A stretch of 64,000 bases of DNA from Thermoanaerobacterium saccharolyticum (GTDB lineage Bacteria; Bacillota; Thermoanaerobacteria; Thermoanaerobacterales; Thermoanaerobacteraceae): positions 62,001 to 126,000 of the forward strand of contig NZ_BBKT01000015.1 of assembly GCF_000747665.1 (NCBI RefSeq), given 5' to 3'. Below the pieces are notes generated by a model, which had not been told where the DNA came from, searched no databases, and saw only the letters and a program-made list of their open reading frames with translations. Shown piece after piece: positions 22,210 through 31,371 of this stretch. A program made the position numbers and the translations under genes. Position 1 is the stretch's first letter. Each line of letters opens with the position of its first letter.

Positions 22210-23160
22210 TTATTTGAATGCCTCCGGATGCAAATCTTTTGCAATTTCTTCTAAACCTAAGACGATCCTGTTAGATGGCTTAGTGACAATGTCATCGTTG
22301 GAGATTACAAATATTTTCCCATCCTTTGCCGCTTTTGTATCCTTATAACCTGCCATATTTTTTATTTCATTGGCATTTGCAGCATGTGGTGATGTAATTA
22401 TAACATCAGGATTCTTCTGTATCAATTTTTCCATGCTGTACTGCGCCCAGCCATTCGCATCGCTGGCCACATTATTTCCACCAGCCAATGTAATAAGCTC
22501 ATCGATGAATGTACCTTTGCCAGCCGTCCAGTTTCCATTTGTATCAACAACATAAAACACATTTACTTTTGGCAAATCCTTCACTTTATCATTGATTTCT
22601 TTGATCTTATCCTTCATGCTGCTTATTATTTCATTGCCCTTTTCTACATTACCTGTTATTTCGCCTAATATCTTTATTGAGTCATATATCTGGTTTATGT
22701 TTTGAGCTTCCAATACTACCACTGGTATACCTGATTTCTCAATAGTCTCCATCTGGTCCTTTCCAGAAAGATTTGACGCAAAAACTATATCTGGCTTTTG
22801 CGCCATTATAGCTTCAATATTAGGCCCTTCATATCCTCCAACTTTTGCAACGCTTTTTACTTCAGGCGGATAATCATCGTAATTGGTAACACCAACCACA
22901 TCTTTGCCAGCTCCAATTGCGTATATTAACTCTGTTGTAGATGGAGATAGCGAAACGATTCTTTTCGGCTCCTTTTTTATCGTCACTTGCCTACCCATAA
23001 AATCAGTAATCTTCAATGGGAATGTAGCCTTAACTTCCGTCTTTGCAGAATTAGCATTAGTCGATGCTTTTTCCTTTGTCGTTTGAGAACATGAAACAAG
23101 GCTTAATGAAAGAACTGCTACTATGATGAAAACTACAATATTTTTAATCAATTTTTTCAC
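22210..23160 (-). CDS. btuF: Cobalamin/corrinoid-binding lipoprotein
   Basis: 316-residue substrate-binding protein of the helical-backbone type (TroA/BtuF). It has a lipoprotein signal with Cys24 in SLVSCSQ, then ITDFMGRQVTIKKEPKRIVSL, and two lobes linked by a long helix. It captures cobalamin or cobinamide outside the membrane for BtuCD. Start is GTG at 23160 behind GGAGGAG. It is the first gene after the cobalamin riboswitch, so the specificity is well supported against the similar heme and siderophore proteins. Confidence 0.93.
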   Translation of the reverse strand: MKKLIKNIVVFIIVAVLSLSLVSCSQTTKEKASTNANSAKTEVKATFPLKITDFMGRQVTIKKEPKRIVSLSPSTTELIYAIGAGKDVVGVTNYDDYPPEVKSVAKVGGYEGPNIEAIMAQKPDIVFASNLSGKDQMETIEKSGIPVVVLEAQNINQIYDSIKILGEITGNVEKGNEIISSMKDKIKEINDKVKDLPKVNVFYVVDTNGNWTAGKGTFIDELITLAGGNNVASDANGWAQYSMEKLIQKNPDVIITSPHAANANEIKNMAGYKDTKAAKDGKIFVISNDDIVTKPSNRIVLGLEEIAKDLHPEAFK

Positions 23161-23224
23161 TTAGATCTCTCCTCCCAATTTCTTCATAAAAATTTGAAAC
23201 ATAGCCAAAGCGCTTAAGCAGTAA

Positions 23225-23260
23225 ACCTAAAAAAACTAAGGCATACCGAGAAGGTATGCC
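23225..23260 (-). terminator. Riboswitch-linked transcription terminator
   Basis: GGCATACC and GGTATGCC form an 8 bp stem with a 5-base loop (23240-23260); the minus strand continues TTAG and seven T. It lies between the cobalamin aptamer and btuF and is the likely off-switch when cobalamin is bound. Confidence 0.85.
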
Positions 23261-23289
23261 CCATATTTTTCAAAACAAATATGTATCAC

Positions 23290-23480
23290 ATTACCAACCT
23301 CCCCTCCGAAGGTGTTTTTCACATCTTAAGGCAGGTCTCCTGGCTTGCGATTCATCTTTAGCTCAACCTTCCCGGTTTCCCCAGTGGTTTTTTGAGCTTC
23401 ATCATCGCTTACAGTAGCGGGGGCTGCAGCGGCTTCTCACCGCTTTCCCTATTAACCTTTCGGACCTTAAGACCCTATTC
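23290..23480 (-). promoter_or_regulatory. Cobalamin riboswitch
   Basis: Read on the minus strand this shows, in order, the conserved elements of the class I cobalamin aptamer: GGTGAGAAGCCGCTGCAGCC, CCCGCTACTGTAAGCGATGA, CACTGGG, CCGGGAAGG, and the B12 box AAGCCAGGAGACCTGCC (about 23330-23347), closed by pairing of CCGAAAGG with CCTTCGG. It controls the leftward operon btuF to cobS through the terminator at 23225-23260. Confidence 0.96.
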
Positions 23481-23569
23481 AGTTTAACTATATTATATCT
23501 TTAATGCAAAATTGCGTCAATGAAAATAAATAACCTTTATTTGCAATAATTTGTCATGAATTTGGTTTT

Positions 23570-23686
23570 TCATCTCGTATAAATTTCTACAACTGTAATA
23601 TCCAATATCACCATCATAATAAATACCGCTAAAATAATTGAAATCAAAATAAATGCCTTTAAGATAAGCTCCCTGTATCTTTTCAT
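23570..23686 (-). CDS. 38-residue single-span membrane peptide under an ECF-type promoter
   Basis: The ATG at 23686 opens 38 codons: MKRYRELILKAFILISIILA, then VFIMMVILDITVVEIYTR. It has a basic N-terminus, one membrane span and a short mixed tail. GGAGG lies 10 bases upstream. About 60 bp upstream is a CTGTAAC-17-TGTC promoter. A 9-codon leader (MIWLIEIGG, from about 23708) with its own GGAGGGG lies between promoter and gene and overlaps the ribosome binding site. A peptide of the same size and similar N-terminal pattern is encoded at 39876 behind the same promoter type. No known family is recognised; signalling, toxin or membrane-stress roles are possible. Confidence 0.55.
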   Translation of the reverse strand: MKRYRELILKAFILISIILAVFIMMVILDITVVEIYTR

Positions 23687-23744
23687 CCTAACTCAGCCTC
23701 CAATTTCAATAAGCCAAATCATCTTTTTATTTCCCCTCCAAATA

Positions 23745-23776
23745 TATAGACAAATTTCTTACTCGTTTTGTTACAG
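23745..23776 (-). promoter_or_regulatory. ECF-sigma-type promoter, copy 1
   Basis: Minus strand CTGTAAC (23776-23770), 17 bp, then TGTC (23752-23749). It matches four other sites in this window and the TGTAAC/CGTC class of ECF promoters. It points toward the 38-residue peptide gene. Confidence 0.65.
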
Positions 23777-23801
23777 TTTTTCTAAAAAAATTTTTTGTGT
23801 A

Positions 23802-23821
23802 TAAAAAATAGCCCTAAGGGC
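23802..23821 (-). terminator. Short terminator after the 23861 gene
   Basis: GCCC-TAA-GGGC is a short stem followed on the minus strand by TATTTTTTAT. Confidence 0.6.
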
Positions 23822-23860
23822 CAATTATCAAATGAAATGTGTAGTATCAAGCATAATGTG

Positions 23861-24529
23861 TTAATGCGGTTCAAAGCGCAAATCCGACGCAAGTTCAAAA
23901 TTATCATAATAAAAGTACAATATTCCTGATTTAATATCTAAAAAGAATAGCTTATTAGTTGTGTAGTTAGTTATGAAAGAAGAATTTGTACCTTTTTCTG
24001 ACTTTGTATTTGTATATAAATAATAGTATCCATCCTTTTTGACTTTTGGAAATGGATATTTCCCCCCAACCATCAAGTTAGGTTGTGGCAGTGATTTTAC
24101 TAATGAGTACGGTATCACAGCTCCAAACTTCCATCCTTTCTCCTCAGCGGATTTTATGAAAGCATCCATTTGAGACTTATTGAACTTCATAACGATATAA
24201 TGTAGCTCTTGATCTCTGCCAACTGTATAGTTATTTTCCAGTATATCAACTGATCTTGGAATGTAGATGCCAGTTTGGGATGCGACAAAATATTGTGGTC
24301 CAGAAAATATCTCGAAAAATATCAGTATGCACAATCCTAAAGTAAAAAGAATACTTACTGTTATACCCCACCATTTTATGAAATTTCTATTTCCAGATCG
24401 TCTCCATTTATAAAGCGAAAAGCCAAGCCAAACAATCATTAGTACAGCTATATTAATAAGAAATATTTCATATATGTAAATCATGCGATTGCCTATATTG
24501 CCTAAATACAATTGCGTATGTAAATTCAT
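23861..24529 (-). CDS. Membrane-anchored protein of unknown function
   Basis: About 222 residues. Two hydrophobic spans lie near residues 15-40 and 52-78 with a basic loop (YKWRRSGNRNFIKWW) between them; the remaining 140 residues form a soluble domain, probably outside, with many aromatic residues (DGYYYLYTN, ILYFYYDNFE). I do not recognise a family. The start at 24529 follows GAGGTG by six bases. It lies downstream of a secreted protein gene, separated by a perfect 17 bp hairpin, and could be an immunity or accessory protein for it; that is speculation from position. Confidence 0.6.
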   Translation of the reverse strand: MNLHTQLYLGNIGNRMIYIYEIFLINIAVLMIVWLGFSLYKWRRSGNRNFIKWWGITVSILFTLGLCILIFFEIFSGPQYFVASQTGIYIPRSVDILENNYTVGRDQELHYIVMKFNKSQMDAFIKSAEEKGWKFGAVIPYSLVKSLPQPNLMVGGKYPFPKVKKDGYYYLYTNTKSEKGTNSSFITNYTTNKLFFLDIKSGILYFYYDNFELASDLRFEPH

Positions 24530-24554
24530 TGATATCACCTCACATAATATAGCG

Positions 24555-24594
24555 AATGTAGTAGCTGTTTAAATATCTAAACAGCTACTACATT
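24555..24594. repeat. Perfect 17 bp inverted repeat in an intergenic gap
   Basis: Arms 24555-24571 and 24578-24594 are perfectly complementary around a 6-base centre. There is no good T tract on the minus strand, so it may be a processing or attenuation hairpin between the genes at 24615 and 23861 rather than a simple terminator. Confidence 0.7.
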
Positions 24595-24614
24595 CCTCAA
24601 ATTTTTTGATAATA

Positions 24615-25462
24615 CTACTTAGTATCTGGGACAGTTATAGAAATATAGTATGGTACTACCGCTCCTACAGACTGAGCATATACACCATAATTATTGATTA
24701 GTGTTACCGCAGCATTGGGAATTCCGGATCCATACCCACCCCAATTTTTAGGTTGGAAATCATACGTATCTGTAACATATGAAGTTATTGATTTACCTGA
24801 TGAATAGCTGTACATTGTAGTATTATGTAAAGCTAAATATAAATCCCAGTTTGAATTGCTTGCCGTAAATACTGGATAGCTTATTTGACTTGTACTGCTA
24901 GAACTCTTAAAAGGAGCAATAGCATTTTTGTACGCTTGAGTACCCTTTATCTCAGGTACTATCGAATCGCTCGATGGAAGATATTCATCGCTGGGATTAT
25001 CCTGTAAAGAATGCTGCAGGAAAAATGACGCTTCGGGAACTACGATTGAGGCCAATTCTGCAGCCGTCCACAATTGAGCTCTTACAAGAGATTTTGTTAT
25101 CCCCGCTGACTGAATCGTTACTTGTGATGATGAAGTTTTTAAATCCATTGTCTCGTTTAAATCAAGTAATGGTCCTTCTAATTCCCCGTTGGACACCTTT
25201 TGATTATGGTATTCAATCGCACATTTTAATAAGAATGCATCATCTGACAGCGAGCCTTGTTTTGGTTTTTGGGCTTGAATAAATTTTTTAAAGTTATTGA
25301 CATCTTTAAGAAATCTGTCATACTCAATAGCACTCTTTTGTTCTGCATCAATTGATGAAATCTTTGGTAACATATTACTGGTAGGAACCGCAAAAGCTAA
25401 GCTAAAACTTGAAATTGGAAGAAGCACAGCTACTAGAAGCAGTGAAACCAGTTTTTTAACAT
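24615..25462 (-). CDS. Secreted protein of unknown function with C-terminal DTYDF motif
   Basis: About 280 residues with a signal peptide (KKLVSLLLVAVLLPISSFS, cleavage after AFA). The mature part is Ser/Thr-rich in the middle (FKSSSSTSQISYPVF). Its last 75 residues contain DLYLALHNTTMYSYS and VTDTYDFQPKNWGGYG, then VTLINNYGVYAQSVGAVVPY, which looks like a compact folded domain. I do not recognise the family. The natural start is ATG 25462, nine bases after AAAGGAG, but as written its frame needs one more A in the following six-A run (25451-25456) to enter the long frame; otherwise the only in-frame start is a poor TTG at 25508. Effector or bacteriocin-like function is a guess from the neighbourhood. 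Confidence 0.6.
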
Positions 25463-25688
25463 ACTTTACATCTCCTTTTTTTGTAGTCAATATGCTTCTC
25501 GGTACCAAAAAGCATATTAACTATGATTTTATCTGCAGAAAATGGCGCCAATTTCTGTTAATGTTATTATAATTTAATTATCCTCATCTGGGAAGGTGCT
25601 AAATTAGGTCAATTTTTTTTTATCATACATTGTCACTATATATAATATATTGTCGAAATTGCGACCGTTTTTCGGTCATCAATAAACT

Positions 25689-25715
25689 TTAAAAAAAACA
25701 GGCATCACGCCTGTT
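25689..25715 (-). terminator. Terminator of the Rpn remnant
   Basis: AACAGGC and GCCTGTT around ATCAC, followed on the minus strand by eight T. Confidence 0.8.
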
Positions 25716-25985
25716 TATAATCCTAATTCATCAATTTTTTTTATCTCATCTTTTGACAACTCTGTAATCTCTGCTATTCTGTCGATGTCCATACCTTCTT
25801 TTAACAACTTCTTTGCTATTGAAATTTTTTCTTTTTTTTGCGCCTCTCTCAATACCCTTCTCAATACCTTTCTCAATACCTTTTTCTATTATCATTTTGT
25901 ACGTTTCAGATTCTTCAATCCTAAACATCCTCATCACCTCCGAAAAAACTTTCTCAATAACTTCTCTTTTAAAAATTATACTCCA
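25715..25985 (-). pseudogene. C-terminal remnant of an Rpn/PD-(D/E)XK-type putative transposase/nuclease
   Basis: In-frame sequence from about 25985 reads FKREVIEKVFSEVMRM and ESETYKMIIEKGIEKG, with the repeated IEKG units characteristic of the tail of Rpn family recombination-promoting nucleases. An 8-base A run (25832-25839 on + strand) breaks the frame; with seven bases it continues KKEKISIAKKLLKEGMDIDR to a normal end (KKIDELGL) at 25715. The nuclease core is missing altogether, so this gene is dead whatever the status of the frameshift. Confidence 0.65.
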
Positions 25986-26022
25986 ATATGAATAATGAAA
26001 ATAATGTATTCAAAATCAGAAT

Positions 26023-26667
26023 TTATAAAACTTTGACTAATGTACCATTATCAAATTCAAATACTTCATCACATAGTAATCTAATGTCTTCACTTATATG
26101 ACTTGCAATTAATATTGTTGTACCATTTTTCTTGAGATTAAAAAGCAAATTTCTTATATTGATAACACCATTTTTATCCAGACCATTAAATGGTTCATCC
26201 AATATTAAAATTTTTGGATTTTCCATTATTGCTTGCGCTATTGCCAGCCTCTGTCTCATTCCAAGTGAATATTTCTTTACTTTCTTATTGCTATCATTTT
26301 CTAAACCAACTAATTTTAATACATCTTTTATCTCTTTTTCACCTATAATATTCCTTATTGATGCTAAATATTTCAAATTATAATATCCGGAATAGTCATC
26401 TAAAAATCCCGGACTTTCTATAATAACTCCTAAATCAGGCGGAAAATCTATATCTTTTCCTAATTTTTTATTGTGTATAAAGACATCGCCGTCAGTAGGT
26501 AACATTAGACCAGACAGAATCTTAAAAAGGACCGATTTACCACATCCATTATAGCCTGTAAATCCGTAAATTTTCCCTTTTGTCAATTCAAAATTTACAT
26601 TCTCGAATATAACTTTATCTTTGAATCTTTTGCTCAGATTTGAAACTTTTATAACTATTTCATCCAT
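26023..26667 (-). CDS. ABC transporter ATP-binding protein, bacitracin/lantibiotic-resistance type (module A)
   Basis: 214 residues. Walker A GYNGCGKS is at 38-45, signature YSLGMRQRL, Walker B ILILDEP, and the switch histidine is in ILIASHISED. The single short ATPase domain with YSLGMxQRL is typical of BcrA/LanF-type exporters that give self-immunity to peptides or of ABC-2 exporters. It is the last gene of a leftward run and follows three dissimilar membrane proteins (26680, 27480, 28273). It is a close paralogue of the ATPase at 29919, sharing VIIESPGF and IRNIIG segments. Confidence 0.88.
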   Translation of the reverse strand: MDEIVIKVSNLSKRFKDKVIFENVNFELTKGKIYGFTGYNGCGKSVLFKILSGLMLPTDGDVFIHNKKLGKDIDFPPDLGVIIESPGFLDDYSGYYNLKYLASIRNIIGEKEIKDVLKLVGLENDSNKKVKKYSLGMRQRLAIAQAIMENPKILILDEPFNGLDKNGVINIRNLLFNLKKNGTTILIASHISEDIRLLCDEVFEFDNGTLVKVL

Positions 26668-26679
26668 TTTATCAACTCC

Positions 26680-27477
26680 TTAATCAATATCGATAATTGT
26701 TTCTTTATTTTTGATTGTCAAAAGGATAAACAAAATACTAAATATAATATTAAAAGCGAAAAATAAATATAATGGCAAATGGTTATAATTGTTAGAAAGA
26801 ACATTCAATTTTGTTATTAAAATATGCTCGCCTAAGTAAAAATTCAATTTCGGCAGCGAAAAATTTAATATGTAAATAACGAAGACAACAACAAATCCTA
26901 TATAAAGTTTTCTTGTAATTCTTGTAATATATAATTGCACCATAGAAATAGTAAATGTACCTATAATTTGTGCAAAATACATATTAAACAATATCCTATA
27001 TATAGAGTACAAATTTTTGTTGTATTTTGTATAATCATAAAATACATTGCTTATCCATGTGCCACTAAATATTAAACTTGATATTCCGTATAAAACCACA
27101 TCATATATGAAAAAAAACATCACTATGACTATTAACATCGAAATAATATTCGATGTATAAAATAATTTATTGTTCATTATCCTTGGCAAAGTAAATATAG
27201 CATTTTTCCCCATCATATTATCCATATACATTTCTATTACCATGGCTATCATAATATAAGGAAAAAATGCCAGCATCGTCTGTATTATGTTTATATTTTC
27301 TATATTATAGCCACCAAAAGATAATACAACCGAATCAAGTATCGTTATATTTTGAAAATAGGAATTATAAACAACATTAAATATTGATAATGCTAAGGAT
27401 AAGAAAGCAAAGATAAATAGCTTTTTATATATATATCTTAGGTTATAATTGAAAACTAACAATCCCAACTTATTCAT
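26680..27477 (-). CDS. ABC-2-like membrane protein (module A, first)
   Basis: 265 residues with about six hydrophobic spans and a Lys-ending tail (LLTIKNKETIIDID). No conserved motif allows family naming, but position 12 bp upstream of the ATPase gene and topology make it the probable permease partner. It starts at ATG 27477, three bases into the gap after the previous stop. Codon use is very AT-rich (ATA, AAT), as in the other transporter genes of this block. Confidence 0.75.
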   Translation of the reverse strand: MNKLGLLVFNYNLRYIYKKLFIFAFLSLALSIFNVVYNSYFQNITILDSVVLSFGGYNIENINIIQTMLAFFPYIMIAMVIEMYMDNMMGKNAIFTLPRIMNNKLFYTSNIISMLIVIVMFFFIYDVVLYGISSLIFSGTWISNVFYDYTKYNKNLYSIYRILFNMYFAQIIGTFTISMVQLYITRITRKLYIGFVVVFVIYILNFSLPKLNFYLGEHILITKLNVLSNNYNHLPLYLFFAFNIIFSILFILLTIKNKETIIDID

Positions 27478-27479
27478 TT

Positions 27480-28280
27480 CTATTTCAAAACAATCTCCTT
27501 TAAATTATATTTTAACAAAATATGTATGGCCACAATCATAATTAATAGGTGAAAGTTGTTAGCCACAATAAACTCTATTAGATTATAATTTGAATTAAAC
27601 GAAAAAATATATATATTTCCAATATCCAGTAAATTAATAACGGGTATGTTTCTTAGATTCAATACTACAGTACTTATAAACACTATAATTATGCTTATAG
27701 CTAAACTTAAACCATAATTAACTGAAGTAAATCCTATAGCTAAAGCCATCTCCAACATGCCCAGCACAATTAAAGACAAGTGAAACCTTATATAATAAAT
27801 AATAATGCTGCTAAAAGGTGTTAAATTTTTTGCAAACAAGGTGTACAAATCATCACCATTAATTGCGCTGCTGCTCCAATTGGGGCTATAGCCAAGATTT
27901 AGATATACGCCAATATAAACGCTGAAAATAATTAAAACCAAATAGATAATGCTTGTAACAAATATCAATATATATTTTGATATAAGCCAATTTATTTTAT
28001 TATCTAATCTTGTATGAACAAATGGTGTTATATTGCTATCATTACATACATTGTAAATTAATAATAAAAATGTTGTCAAGAAGAAAATTCCATATATATA
28101 ACGGCTTCCTAATAAGTAAAACACTCCATTCCAAAAATTATCTTCTCTACTAAATACATTTGTCTTTATAGCCAAATACGGAAATATCATCATGTATAAA
28201 AAAATAATATATATACTTTTTTGCTTAACAACTCTTTTTAATGTAAAGTTTACATAACCTTTTATAATACGTTTATCCAT
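27480..28280 (-). CDS. ABC-2-like membrane protein (module A, second)
   Basis: 266 residues with about six spans, starting MDKRIIKGYVNFTLKRVVKQ (a basic cytoplasmic N-terminus). The start codon overlaps the stop of the corrected upstream gene, indicating coupled translation. It has no recognisable signature. Together with the genes at 26680 and 28273 it makes a three-membrane-protein exporter with one ATPase, the same composition as module B. Confidence 0.75.
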   Translation of the reverse strand: MDKRIIKGYVNFTLKRVVKQKSIYIIFLYMMIFPYLAIKTNVFSREDNFWNGVFYLLGSRYIYGIFFLTTFLLLIYNVCNDSNITPFVHTRLDNKINWLISKYILIFVTSIIYLVLIIFSVYIGVYLNLGYSPNWSSSAINGDDLYTLFAKNLTPFSSIIIYYIRFHLSLIVLGMLEMALAIGFTSVNYGLSLAISIIIVFISTVVLNLRNIPVINLLDIGNIYIFSFNSNYNLIEFIVANNFHLLIMIVAIHILLKYNLKEIVLK

Positions 28281-29099
28281 TCTTTAGCACCACTTTATAG
28301 TTTATATAGTATGTTATTATTCCTATTGCCAATAGTCCTAAATTAAGAATGATAAAATGCAATATGTCATAGCTTTTATTGTAAAAAAAAATTGTAGGCA
28401 TTTGTCATTGAATAATTTTGATTAATATTAAATATAGCTATTTCATAAATTATAAAAAATATATATGGCAAAGTGTAAATAATGTATTTTTTATTAAAAA
28501 AAACTTGTAATACCAGCAGAAAACCCCGCAAAAGAAAATCCTAAAATAAAATGCATTATAAATACAATAAATATGTATTTATTTGGATCTTTAAAAAATA
28601 TACTACTATATAGTCCATCTGGTGCGCCTCTTGAACGCAATATTGATATTGGTAAAATCTCATTTCTTGCAACCAATAACAAAATTATATAATAAATTAA
28701 TTCGGGCAAAACCAATGCGATTCCACCCATGATACCATTCACAATAAATTTGATATGATGATATTTTTTTAAACCTATTCTGGATATACTGAAATAATTA
28801 AATTTTTTATTCCTCTCGTATATATATGAATAAGTAAAAGGTAGAATTATCATAAACACAAAAAAAGTCTTAATAAGATAATAACTCTGGCTCCAAATTA
28901 AATACGCATTCTGTCCAGGTCTTATTACATTTTCATAATACAACTTTTTATCTGATATATCTGGTGAATTTATATTGGCAAATGCAGCCGGTTTTAATAT
29001 GGATTGATACGCAGACAAAAATAATAATAAAAGCGAAACTAATACTACGAATAATAATTTTTTATCAAATAAGGCTCTTTTAAATTCCTCTCTCAACAT
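28273..29099 (-). pseudogene. ABC-2-like membrane protein (module A, third), two frameshifts
   Basis: The first part from ATG 29099 (GGAGTG six bases upstream) reads MLREEFKRALFDKKLLFVV with several membrane spans. Two A runs break the frame: 28496-28503 (eight A) and 28383-28391 (nine A). Removing one base from each joins it through KKYIIYTLPYIFFIIYEIAI and then FIILNLGLLAIGIITYYINY to a stop at 28273 that overlaps the ATG of the next gene. That the doubly corrected frame is hydrophobic throughout and ends exactly at the next gene strongly supports the correction. Corrected length about 275 residues. Confidence 0.7.
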
Positions 29100-29198
29100 A
29101 TTTACCACTCCAGATTTTTTATTATGTAAAATAACTTACAAAGAATTTGCTCATATCATGAAAAAGATTTTTTGAAAATTAGCATTTAATATGCGGAT

Positions 29199-29903
29199 CT
29201 ATTTATATTTTCTTAATACTTCATTTTTTATACTTTCATACATATTTGCGACAGTACTATCTGACGTTATTATATCCAAATCTTTAACATCACCATATTT
29301 TAACCCTTGATTTATTTTTTTCTCATCTACTGCAATAACTTCGCCTGTATCTTTTAACTTGTATTTGCCATAAGACACCGAAGTAAACAAAAAGCTAATG
29401 CCTTCATTATTTTTATAATGATATCCCTGTGGAGCCTTTATCTTCCTTAAAAAAACGATATATTCATCATTGCTGTGCATAAAATTGTAACCCCATTGAG
29501 AATAAAATGTTTTGTTATACACATCAAAAAAACAAGGTTCATAAATATATACATAATTTTTACCTTTTAAATCATTTCCTTTGTATATCTTAACAACATT
29601 TACTTTTGTATACAATGTATTATTTAATGTTTTCCTATCATCTTCTGCCCTCACTTTTAAAATATAATCAGATTTAAGTTCAAGATCTGATAGGCTTTTT
29701 ATGTTTTCCACATAAAAATTTTTATAAAATGCCCTATCGGAATCCACATCTCCCACAAGTATTTTATAATCATCTATATTATTTGAAATTCTAGAAAAAG
29801 AGACATTGTCTTTGTATGAAAACCTCGTAAAAATTCCTACCACAGCACCGATTACAACCAAAGATACGACAATCGAGAGCAAAACCTTATCTAATTTTTT
29901 CAT
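29199..29903 (-). CDS. Membrane-anchored extracytoplasmic protein of unknown function
   Basis: 234 residues with an N-terminal signal anchor (MKKLDKVLLSIVVSLVVIGA) and a soluble domain rich in Tyr and Asp (VKIYKGNDLKGKNYVYIYEP). It lies between ABC module B (ATPase at 29919) and module A, 15 bp after the ATPase stop, so it is probably co-transcribed with module B. I do not recognise it; small anchored proteins in this position often are accessory or immunity proteins of peptide exporters, which is the best guess here. Confidence 0.65.
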   Translation of the reverse strand: MKKLDKVLLSIVVSLVVIGAVVGIFTRFSYKDNVSFSRISNNIDDYKILVGDVDSDRAFYKNFYVENIKSLSDLELKSDYILKVRAEDDRKTLNNTLYTKVNVVKIYKGNDLKGKNYVYIYEPCFFDVYNKTFYSQWGYNFMHSNDEYIVFLRKIKAPQGYHYKNNEGISFLFTSVSYGKYKLKDTGEVIAVDEKKINQGLKYGDVKDLDIITSDSTVANMYESIKNEVLRKYK

Positions 29904-29918
29904 TCAACACACCTCTTT

Positions 29919-30555
29919 TTATGATTGTATTACCGAACCATCGTCAACTTTGTATTTAACATCTGATAATATATCTATGTCATCTTTGTTGTGGCTTGCA
30001 ATAAGTATAAGCGCCCCCCTCTTCTTTTCTTCTATCAATATTTCTCTTACAAGCTGTACGCCATTTTCATCAAGTGAATTTGTAGGCTCATCTAGAATTA
30101 TGATATCAGGTCGTTCCATAATAGCTTGAGCAATTGCAAGACGTTGTTTCATTCCTAAAGAATATTTTTTTATATATTCTTCTGTCATCTGGATCTAGAC
30201 CGACTCTTTTTATAGATTTTCTAATATCTTCATCACCTATTATGTTTTTTATTGATGATAGAACTTTTAAATTCTCAAAACCTGTATAATGATCCCAAAA
30301 CCCTGGTGATTCAATTATTACGCCTATACTCTCTGGAAAAGATATATCTCTATGCAGAACTTTATTATTTATTGTTATCGTACCAGACGTCGGCTTGATC
30401 AAGCCACATAACGCTCTAAAAAGCATTGTCTTTCCAGACCCATTTCTGCCAAAAAAGCCGTATATTGTACCCTTTTCAAGATTTAGATTAATACTTTTTA
30501 ATATCTCATTTTGTCCTATATTTTTGCTAAGGTTTGTTACTTCTAAATATCCCAT
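29919..30555 (-). pseudogene. ABC transporter ATP-binding protein (module B), frameshifted
   Basis: Walker A GRNGSGKT lies near residues 37-44; after a +1 error in a 7-base run (30165-30171) the frame continues YSLGMKQRLAIAQAIMERPD with Walker B IIILDEP and ILIASH. With six bases the two parts join as RRIYKKYSLGMKQR, matching its paralogue at 26023 in length (about 211 residues) and order. It starts at ATG 30555 and directly follows three membrane protein genes. Likely function: exporter ATPase, probably for peptide self-protection or export. Confidence 0.8.
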
Positions 30556-30569
30556 TCTACATTGCCTCC

Positions 30570-31370
30570 TTATATTATATCTTTATGTTGAAACACATAT
30601 ATTCCATAAATCACAATGATAAAACATGATAAAATTAAATATGAAATTGAATCAATTATTGAAAAATTCTTTATGCTAAATTCAAACATGTACAAATTAT
30701 TATACATGCTATTCATACTGTGCCATGCCAAAATTCCATGGCTAACTGGAAGTAGCTTTAACAAATAAATTTTCATTTTGAAATATTCATAAATGAATGA
30801 AGACAGCAATAGTGAAAATATATCTACAAATAAAGCTATCAGAAAGCTGTATATTACATCTATTTTTAACGATAAAATATTTATTATCAATATATATTCA
30901 TAATTTAACAGTACCGTTAATATAAACATAGTCAGTATTAACTCGATTCCTTTGTAAATATATAACATTTTATATCCAACAACAGTACCAATTATGTACG
31001 TTATTAAAAACATTATAAAGTAAAATAAAATGACAAATTTAAATAAATCGTAAGTCTTGCCAATAACCCATTTGCCTCTTCTATTAGTACGAGTAAAAAT
31101 ATAAACACCATTCTTGTCTAATTCACCAGCAACAAATTCCTTTAAAATCCACATCAATGTCATTTGAGGTAAAACCCATTTTAAAAATGGCGTTACATAT
31201 TTAATAGTCCTAATATCTACAAAACCGTATACTGCAAAAAATAAGCCTTCCAACGAATTAATTCCATATAAATTTGTTAAATAAACATTGTATAAACCAA
31301 GCAAAATAGCAATTACTAAACCGTATATTATTATTTTTTTATTCATTTCGTTTTCTAATAATTTCCTCAT
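30570..31370 (-). CDS. ABC-2-like membrane protein (module B, first)
   Basis: About 266 residues with six hydrophobic spans. The start at ATG 31370 (MRKLLENEMNKKIIIYG) follows GGAGTG by six bases and overlaps the end of the preceding gene by the stop codon; an upstream in-frame extension lies inside that gene. It contains ELDKNGVYIFTRTNRRGKWV, a positively charged loop between spans 2 and 3. That pattern (a threonine-arginine loop such as FTRTNRR, also ILTRTDKK in the 32164 protein and FVHTRLDNK in the 27480 protein) recurs in this transporter block and hints at common ancestry. Confidence 0.75.
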   Translation of the reverse strand: MRKLLENEMNKKIIIYGLVIAILLGLYNVYLTNLYGINSLEGLFFAVYGFVDIRTIKYVTPFLKWVLPQMTLMWILKEFVAGELDKNGVYIFTRTNRRGKWVIGKTYDLFKFVILFYFIMFLITYIIGTVVGYKMLYIYKGIELILTMFILTVLLNYEYILIINILSLKIDVIYSFLIALFVDIFSLLLSSFIYEYFKMKIYLLKLLPVSHGILAWHSMNSMYNNLYMFEFSIKNFSIIDSISYLILSCFIIVIYGIYVFQHKDII

Positions 31371-31371
31371 A

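Noticed and set aside
25850-25900. Short tandem repeat coding IEKG units
   Set aside because: This is the usual tail of Rpn family proteins, not a new repeat element.
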